Positions 57,643-64,000 of a stretch of 64,000 bases of DNA are shown here, in pieces; the stretch's first letter is position 1; every line of letters begins with the position of its first letter. The translations under genes were made by a program, and so were the position numbers. This DNA comes from Phoronis australis (taxonomy: Eukaryota; Phoronida; Phoronidae). The notes under the pieces were generated by a model that saw only the letters and a program-made list of their open reading frames with translations, was not told where the DNA came from and made no database searches. The stretch covers positions 1 through 64,000 of the forward strand of contig NMRA01000901.1 in NCBI GenBank assembly GCA_002633005.1, written 5' to 3'.

Positions 57643-59571
57643 GTAGGTTTGAATTTCCTTGTTTCTCGTCATAAAGCTTACTTTTTTCTAGGAAAGTGTG
57701 TGACGTACATGTACGCTATTGAAAATCTCGGTTATGTAAATGGAAGGGAGCAGGGTTGCATACACACCATATATAATCCATCGCCAAACATCAACAGCAA
57801 AATCAATTGCTAGTTTAATTTGGTGACTGTTGAAAGTATCCGGTCATAGTCTCTTTCTAAAAGAATAAATTAATATTATTTTTACTGAGTCTTCAAATCG
57901 CTTTTCACATCCAGTTCTTCAGTTTTACAACAGTACTCCTCAACGTTCTGATCTGAAAAACAATTTCTTCGACTGAACACAGGTTCTTATCACCTGTAAG
58001 CTCGGTACAACTGACTGTTATTCGGAAACCTGAAGCAACGAGATTTTAACAACATGTTGTATCTATTGAGACAACACGGATATACATGTATCGTGAGCTT
58101 TTTGATTGCTGCATTACACACGTCACAAAAATTGCCGACGGTATCCTGACAATTGCTTCCATAATGCAGTTGTGGAAGGATGGAATTCTGTTTGGGGTGG
58201 GTGGGGTAGCACGTTTTGCAACTAAGTGGACAACTGATATGATGTTGAACGAACAGTGCACAAAATTATGCTTGTGTTGAGCGTCACTGGCTCTCAGCTG
58301 TTTCTCATCGTGTCAGGTCCCTATTTTTTGCTAATAGCATATATGTAAATCACTCTCTTCGTAAATGTAAATCATGTGAAATTATTATGTAAGAGTTGTT
58401 CCTTTGAATTTATAACACAGAATAGAATTTCTCTTCAGATTGCACGCGTACTAACTTTGCTCTGTGAAGACAGTATAGTTATGCAAAATGAAGATCATTG
58501 GTGTAGAATGTTGGGAATATTTATATGGTCATCCTACCACTCCCCAATGTCATCACTCAGCTTGAAATGAATGCTTCTGATACTACTTCTGTCTTTTCCA
58601 TAAAATACGAAAATTCCTGTTTTATTTTGCTTTGTTTGCCGATAAGATCATGGAATGACATAGTTGCTGCGCCCAAACCTACATGTATTCATGAGAAAGC
58701 ACCTGACGTAACTGGCTACGGTGTGTGAAGTGTGTTAAACTGTGTTGTGCAGTGCTGTTTTTGGTCCGTCTTTTGTTAGAGCGCATTTGTTTTCCGCTGC
58801 TGAAGTACATGTATGTAATGCTGATGTTTGTCTGTTGGTTTTAGGCATGATTTGTACATGTATCTCGATGACTCTCCGAACAAAAATGAGCCACGTGGAG
58901 GCAAAGTACCTGGAGTCAGCTAAGATTTAGGAACCGTTTTTTTTCCGCCTTAACAAAAGGAATTTTCATCGCAGTTATTATTTAATTGAGACATTTCAGC
59001 TGTCGTGTGGCTGCTTTTCCAGGTTTTAGGGATGTGAAACCAAAAATACTGTTGTCATACATCACCCATTTTATAACACCACGATCTTAGGCTGCCGGGT
59101 TAGTCGCACTATCCGTTTCTAAAAAGAACAAGTTGTACACTCGTGAACATTGTGATAATAACCAACAGTCCCGAGGATTGTTGTAATTGATGATCAAAAG
59201 TCCAAAATGTGCTTTAAATGATAATCATATTCTCATGAAATCACATCAGATTATATTTTTTATATTCACAATATGCTATAGGTTTTGCTCACAAATATAA
59301 TTATTCTAGTTATCACAAGACCTTTTTCTTCACAAAGTATTTATTTTCAGAGATTAAGTTGCCATAATTTCCAATCGTGAATGTTTTCTTCCTCACACTC
59401 TTAGTTTCTGCCATCTACAAAAATTTCGTGTCCTTGTGGGGGGCTAAAATCTTTCCCTACTTATATTCATTAAGTTGCGTGATGTGTTCAAATAAAGATG
59501 TCATGCTGATGTTCAAAATGTTCGCTGTGGCTGTGGTTCCTTGACGAAGCGTTCCATTTGTGTCGTTGCAG
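57643..59571 (+). other. Intron
   Basis: Between the Ig-like exon and EGF repeat 1. Contains numerous TACATGTA motifs and a few short open frames without support. Confidence 0.65.
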
Positions 59572-59703
59572 TATGCCCAAGGGATAAATACGGCGTTGAT
59601 TGCACTGAGGATTGTCCACAATGTGAGAATGGAGGCATTTGTCACGACATCACTGGGGAGTGCATCTGTCCACCTGGGTTTATGGGGCACAGTTGTTCTA
59701 TAG
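59572..59703 (+). CDS. EGF-like repeat 1, Tie-like gene exon
   Basis: Internal exon of 132 nt (44 codons), phase 1-1, after TGTGTCGTTGCAG and before GTGAGA. One EGF module with eight cysteines: VCPRDKYGVDCTEDCPQC, ENGGICHDITGECICPPG, FMGHSCSI. The GECICPPGFMG phrase is characteristic of the first EGF repeat of Tie/TEK receptors and related scavenger-type proteins. Minus-strand frames here are shadows. Confidence 0.9.
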   Translation, partial: YAQGINTALIALRIVHNVRMEAFVTTSLGSASVHLGLWGTVVL

Positions 59704-60701
59704 GTGAGAACTTTAGTTAGCAGGTTTAAAATTCACCGCGTGGTTTAAGTTTACCCAACACACACACCAGTCGATCCATTCAAACCTATGGAACCATAGC
59801 ACAAAAGTGTTCTAGAGGAGAGAATTTGAGTTATGGGTTTAAAAAGTCGTTTGAATTCATCATAAAAACAATAAAAAATCACCGATCAATTCATTCAAGT
59901 ACTTAAAGAACGAAACACGTTTTGATAGATTTGTGGGTTTCCTAACGTGTGTTGCATGCAATAAACTGAATATTAGAAATCTTCCAGCTGTCAATATTTA
60001 AATTTTGTTTTTGGATGGCAGCAATGTAAAAAGGGGCTACATGTACGCCTTCGCTTTGTGTAACTCTCTCGCTTCAACACCTGTACGTGGAATGGGCCGA
60101 ACACAGCTCGTCATAAATATAGGCCAAAGCGAATGAACGACACTACATGTAGTTCTTGCAATTTGTTTGATTTTCTCAACAAAGTTAGTAATTTTGAAGG
60201 TTAGCTCTAAGACCAACATGTTAAATTTTGAAATTTGACCAATACACAATGTGGTTTGAGAAAAAGAAGGATCAAGAGAAAATTGCCTCTGTAATTCAAA
60301 AATCACATTAACTTGCGCACTTAAACTGTTTTGATTAATCGTCACATGAAGATCACATTTAATAAATTTACAATTTTACAAGGGTATACTGTATATTACA
60401 GCAAGCGTATCACTGGTCCTGACACAAGTTTAATCAAACCATGTGCGCCAGATAAGTTTTCGCTTTAGTACGATCAGGTAACGAACACATGGGGTAGTTT
60501 AAAATGCATATTATTACAACACCGTGTTTCATCGACCACGGAAACGTATTATTACCAATTAATACAAAGAAAATGATTTCTCAGAACCGTCAAAATGTCC
60601 AGATATGCATGTATAGATAGCACGTGTTTGGGTAGTCAACTCCTTGTATGACATCGTCTACAGCTGGCTTCCCACTGAAAATGACTAATTTCTGTCGAAA
60701 G
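59704..60701 (+). other. Intron
   Basis: Between EGF repeats 1 and 2. No other feature was seen. Confidence 0.7.
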
Positions 60702-60851
60702 GTTGTGGAGGTAATCTGTTTGGAAGTGACTGCTTATCGAAGTGCTCCGAAGTGGACGATGAGCAGGGATGTCGGGGGAAATATGTGTGCACGATAGATC
60801 CATACGGATGCTCCTGTGTTACTGGATTTAAAGGAGTGACTTGCAGTGAAG
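60702..60851 (+). CDS. EGF-like repeat 2, Tie-like gene exon
   Basis: Internal exon of 150 nt (50 codons), phase 1-1, after TTTCTGTCGAAAG and before GTAAGA. Eight cysteines: GCGGNLFGSDCLSKC, EQGCRGKYVC, IDPYGCSCVTGFKG, TCSE. The DPYGCSC..G.KG.. motif is the hallmark of the second EGF repeat of Tie receptors. A third EGF repeat, FN3 repeats, membrane segment and kinase are expected further on but are not in the window. Confidence 0.9.
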
Positions 60852-60987
60852 GTAAGAGTTGGTATTCGTAAACCATACCACGTTTACTAAATGTGTTAGC
60901 CAAGATGTTTACCTGCGCAATCGCGCACCCCACCTAAAAATAGGGGGCTTGAACTTTTGGACAATACGATTCTTTTTCAACAAACAA

Positions 60988-60994
60988 GGGAATA

Positions 60995-61024
<30 letters not shown>
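60988..61024. repeat. AAAAAT microsatellite
   Basis: About five to six near-perfect hexanucleotide units directly downstream of EGF exon 2. Confidence 0.85.
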
Positions 61025-61026
<2 letters not shown>

Positions 61027-61057
61027 TTAGCCTGTTCAGAGCTATGAATTGAGCAAT

Positions 61058-61135
61058 CGCGGACATTTTTTCCCACTTCGCCAACGCCAAATGGCGGCTC
61101 GTTCAAGCCCACGAGCACCCTGTGTGCGCGCATGC
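61058..61135 (+). repeat. Dispersed repeat with CTTCGCCAA core, copy 3
   Basis: Contains GCGGACATTTTTTCCCACTT, CGCCAAATGGCGGCTCGTT, AAGCCCACGAGCACCC and CGCGCATG, in the order of the copies at 22318-22440 and 3652-3830. It shows a short insertion (ACGCCA) within the core. Confidence 0.55.
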
Positions 61136-64000
61136 TGCGATAATCTATTATTTGATTTGTTTAAACAGTATATGTTGCTGAAATACCTTGGGAACCATTT
61201 GGTAGATATTTTACATTACTCTTTTTATGGTCATGGTTCATTGCAGGTGTGTTTCTTAATACCACGGCAGCGGATTAAAGAGCAGCGCTTGCAGTGTTTT
61301 AGTCTGCAGTTCTTTAACCTCGTTTTCGCACCGTTGAAGTTTCTCGTTCAGTAGCGACAACTGTATTCGAACTTTCTACGCCACTGTTTTTCTTTTCTAC
61401 TGTGCTATTGGCTGGAACTCCGGTGTCAGAAAGTTGGATAAACCTTAAAGTAGAAATAACCCTAGATACATTGTGATCCAAAGTGATTTTTTATTCATCC
61501 TCACATTTCTATAACGAGGTGAAAGGAGCAATGGGTTTTTCTAGCTGCACAGAGGGAATCATAATACCTGTAATACTTGTTACGGACAGGATCAATGGGG
61601 AAATGCTGCTGCATTAATAACCTCCCCAGACCGTCCAGGTGACAGCAGAAGGGGCAGAACTTGTCTTTGCGTGCCAGCGTGTGATTTGAAAACTGACGGG
61701 CACGGCTCTTGTTGTGACTTTTAACAGCATGGCCATGTGTACTAGCGGCTTCGAGCAATCGGCTGCCATCATTGAACTCTGCCATTTGAACGAAGTCTGT
61801 TCGAGTGTGGGTTGAAGAGCCAGCAGCTTAATTTCAGCCGAGGATAAGCAAACGGGTTGGTTAGTGTTACAATACCGCGTACAAAAGGCAAGCTCACTGT
61901 ATGATGCAGATGGCGTGATTGGAAAACATCTCAGTGGACTGGGATCTCTCCAGACTGAACAATCATCAACACTGCCATAGAATAAGTGGTACAGATAATC
62001 TTGTGGTTTTCCAGGTCTAGATATGATAGCTTATTTGGGACACGTTGTTTACATTAGCCTCAAACTCAATCCATGTACTACGTGGGTATACATGGTAGAG
62101 GCCACTACCCACCGCACAAATTATTTGGTAGCCCCATTCAGCACGGTTAGTTGCACTATGATGGCATCGATACCTCAAAGGTAACACCATAGTTGACGGC
62201 ACAATGCTTGGACTACTCAAAGGGGCCATTCCCTAGCTGCCCTTAATATATGGTTTAGCGAAGTTTGTTTTTCGCCAAGCATTTTCCACCAATTTGGGCA
62301 TAACTTCCTACCGAACTCATTTTTACTACCCTACGTACACGTAAAAGTTGTTGAAAGTAATATACAGCACGCTATATATTTGTTTCAGAAACAATTTCGG
62401 CAGAGCTTTAACCGTTGATTGGATGTGTTTTTCGTTACGTGGCTTGAATGTAAGAGCTCTCTGTAGTTAAGTATATTTTGCTACCAGGTATCTAAGAGCT
62501 GCCACCAGATGAAGACACGGTCAATTGCTGGTATGGACAAACCAACTGTCGTATTTAACATGCTTTATAGACAAAGGAACTTTTTGGAGTTGACGGAAGA
62601 ACTCTATCATGGCGAAGACATTTTATTTTCTAAATAAAGACGCTTAAAGGAAACACACGAGTGACTCTTAGTGTTTTGTAAATCGTCGAAACGCCAGACT
62701 TCTTTTAATTATTTCTAAAGTATTCTTAAATACAGAACTGAAGAACATGAACCTCTGACCAGTATGAGTGAAATTCACGCCTCAAGTTAGCCGGTTCTAA
62801 ATAATTTCCCAATGTTTTATTTCATTTGAAATTCTCTATAAATTGTTCTCTGGTCTCCGGGGTTCTTTCTCGAGATCGTGATTTTGGCTGACGTCTCTAA
62901 GTTCTCGTTTGTTGTTGGATAATAAGGCGAGCGGTTGCAATGGCGATCATGCTTCCAGGTAGCCAGGACAGTAATGTTGTATCCAGGAACTCTAAACAAC
63001 GAATTGCTCTCGAGAGCGATACTTTTTCACTGAAATTTTATGTGGCAGTCACAGCCGGACCAAAAATATACCGCTGTAGAACGCCTGACCCCAAAGTTTT
63101 GTAAATCGTGTATTTGGCTATAATTCACCTTATGACGCGTTACGGATGATTAAAGTAATCCATTTTTTTGCCTGTCACTTACGATATTCCTTCGAAGCAT
63201 GAACTCCGGTGTTAAGCAGGTATCGCGGATTCGAAAAGAGATTCCTGCACCTTCAAAATACCCTACTTGTCAAATAACACGAGCCCTGAATTTTAAAACA
63301 GGAACCCGGGAACTGAAACAACACTTCCGCACTTTTGGGCAAATATTGTTTAATGAAAAAAAAACACTTCGGCTTTCAATAGTTGCTGTGATATTTTTTA
63401 GTAAAACATGAGAATTTTAGACAACTTATGACAGATTAGCCCTCTACCTTATTCTACTGCTCAGGTTGTGGTGAGATGTTATGTGTCGTCTTTTCGCACC
63501 ATGAAGTATTGTGTCCCCAATTATTTAATCATCTTTTCTTCTTCCATGCAGTTGCGCACATGTCCCAACAAATTAATTAACAACGACATTCCAAATTCGA
63601 CGTTACATTTTTGTTTTTCATTTTTAAAACGTGTCTGGGGAAAGTATTGAGTAATATTGAGTTTCGAGTGGCTTAACGACTTCCGTCCAATACTTCATTT
63701 GGCGGAAAGCTTGTAGATAACTGTTTTGTTTCACAATATAGTTTAAGAGAGAGTACAAAAGGTGGCTATTTAGTTTAACACAGTGGTATTCGTTTCATAT
63801 AACAAACTGAAACCTCAAAAAATGCGGGATGAGCTATGGTTGTGGTGACACCGTCTGCCATTTTTCAAGATGGCCATACAAGTACTTTGATTCGCACAAA
63901 TTTGAAACAGATAAGTGTGGCGTTTTTATTTAAACATTGCATCATAGACTTTCTGGGTCGACTAACCCATTAAGACGCATTGCGTTTGATAGTAGTAATA

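Larger units (their letters stand above)
60852..64000 (+). other. Start of the intron after EGF repeat 2
   Basis: No further exon of the gene was recognised before the window ends. Contains an AAAAAT microsatellite and a dispersed repeat (listed separately) and otherwise unassigned sequence. A minus-strand frame at 61501-61785 has a short CPFC motif but no complete zinc knuckle. Confidence 0.5.

Noticed and set aside
59457-59690. Minus-strand open frame over the EGF exon
   Set aside because: Shadow of the EGF repeat 1 exon on the plus strand.
61501-61785. Frame with CPFC motif, possibly a gag zinc knuckle
   Set aside because: The remaining zinc ligands are absent and no retroelement sequence surrounds it.
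1-64000. CRISPR arrays, operons, bacterial promoters
   Set aside because: The sequence is eukaryotic with spliced genes; no regularly spaced repeats of CRISPR type exist in the window.

Overview
The window is animal nuclear DNA. It is about 40% GC, has widely spaced short exons bounded by consensus GT/AG sites, and carries several classes of retroelement and DNA transposon remnants. The palindrome TACATGTA occurs more than 40 times, where one or two would be expected. Together with a Tie-receptor-like exon series, L1/Tx1-type LINEs and a Penelope-like element, this suggests a marine invertebrate (amphioxus, echinoderm, hemichordate, mollusc or brachiopod). The sequence alone does not fix the phylum. 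A 90-base run of N at 16035-16124 is an assembly gap.

The main content is a large plus-strand gene, partly in the window, built entirely of phase 1-1 exons. In order they encode a cysteine-free module I do not recognise (36333-36596), the first half of a fucolectin/F5-8C-like (FTP) domain (37243-37482), a kringle (47339-47545), the second half of the FTP domain (56605-56850), an Ig-like module without cysteines (57397-57642), and two eight-cysteine EGF-like repeats (59572-59703 and 60702-60851). The Ig module followed by these EGF repeats closely resembles the ectodomain of Tie-type receptors. Any transmembrane and kinase part would lie beyond 64000. A candidate split signal peptide lies at 20292-20340 plus 33720-33769.

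A paralogous pair of exons, with the same unknown module and the same first FTP half, lies on the minus strand at 3093-3362 and 1812-2051. The two genes point away from each other and their 5' ends should lie between about 3.4 and 36 kb. The kringle exon lies in the 19-kb intron that splits the FTP domain. Inclusion and skipping are both in frame, so this locus may make receptors with and without a kringle.

The rest is mobile-element debris and unassigned sequence. From left to right: a degenerate L1/Tx1 LINE (about 4.59-6.45 kb, minus); several pairs of dispersed repeats (3.5/46.9 kb, 3.7/22.3/61.1 kb, 7.6/27.3 kb, 27.0/33.3 kb); an ACTTAAGT-rich MITE-like element (25.3 kb); a tRNA-Ser/Leu-derived SINE in two inverted copies (34.0 and 35.9 kb) around a rearranged Penelope-like element (35.0-35.9 kb); a young 5'-truncated LINE with an intact 891-codon frame (38.9-41.7 kb, minus) next to a broken copy of a widespread uncharacterised invertebrate gene family (41.75-42.54 kb); a tandem duplication near 45 kb; and a 1.17-kb DNA transposon with perfect 26-bp terminal inverted repeats and a second element nested in it (53.7-54.9 kb). 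No confident tRNA, rRNA, CRISPR or other RNA gene was seen.
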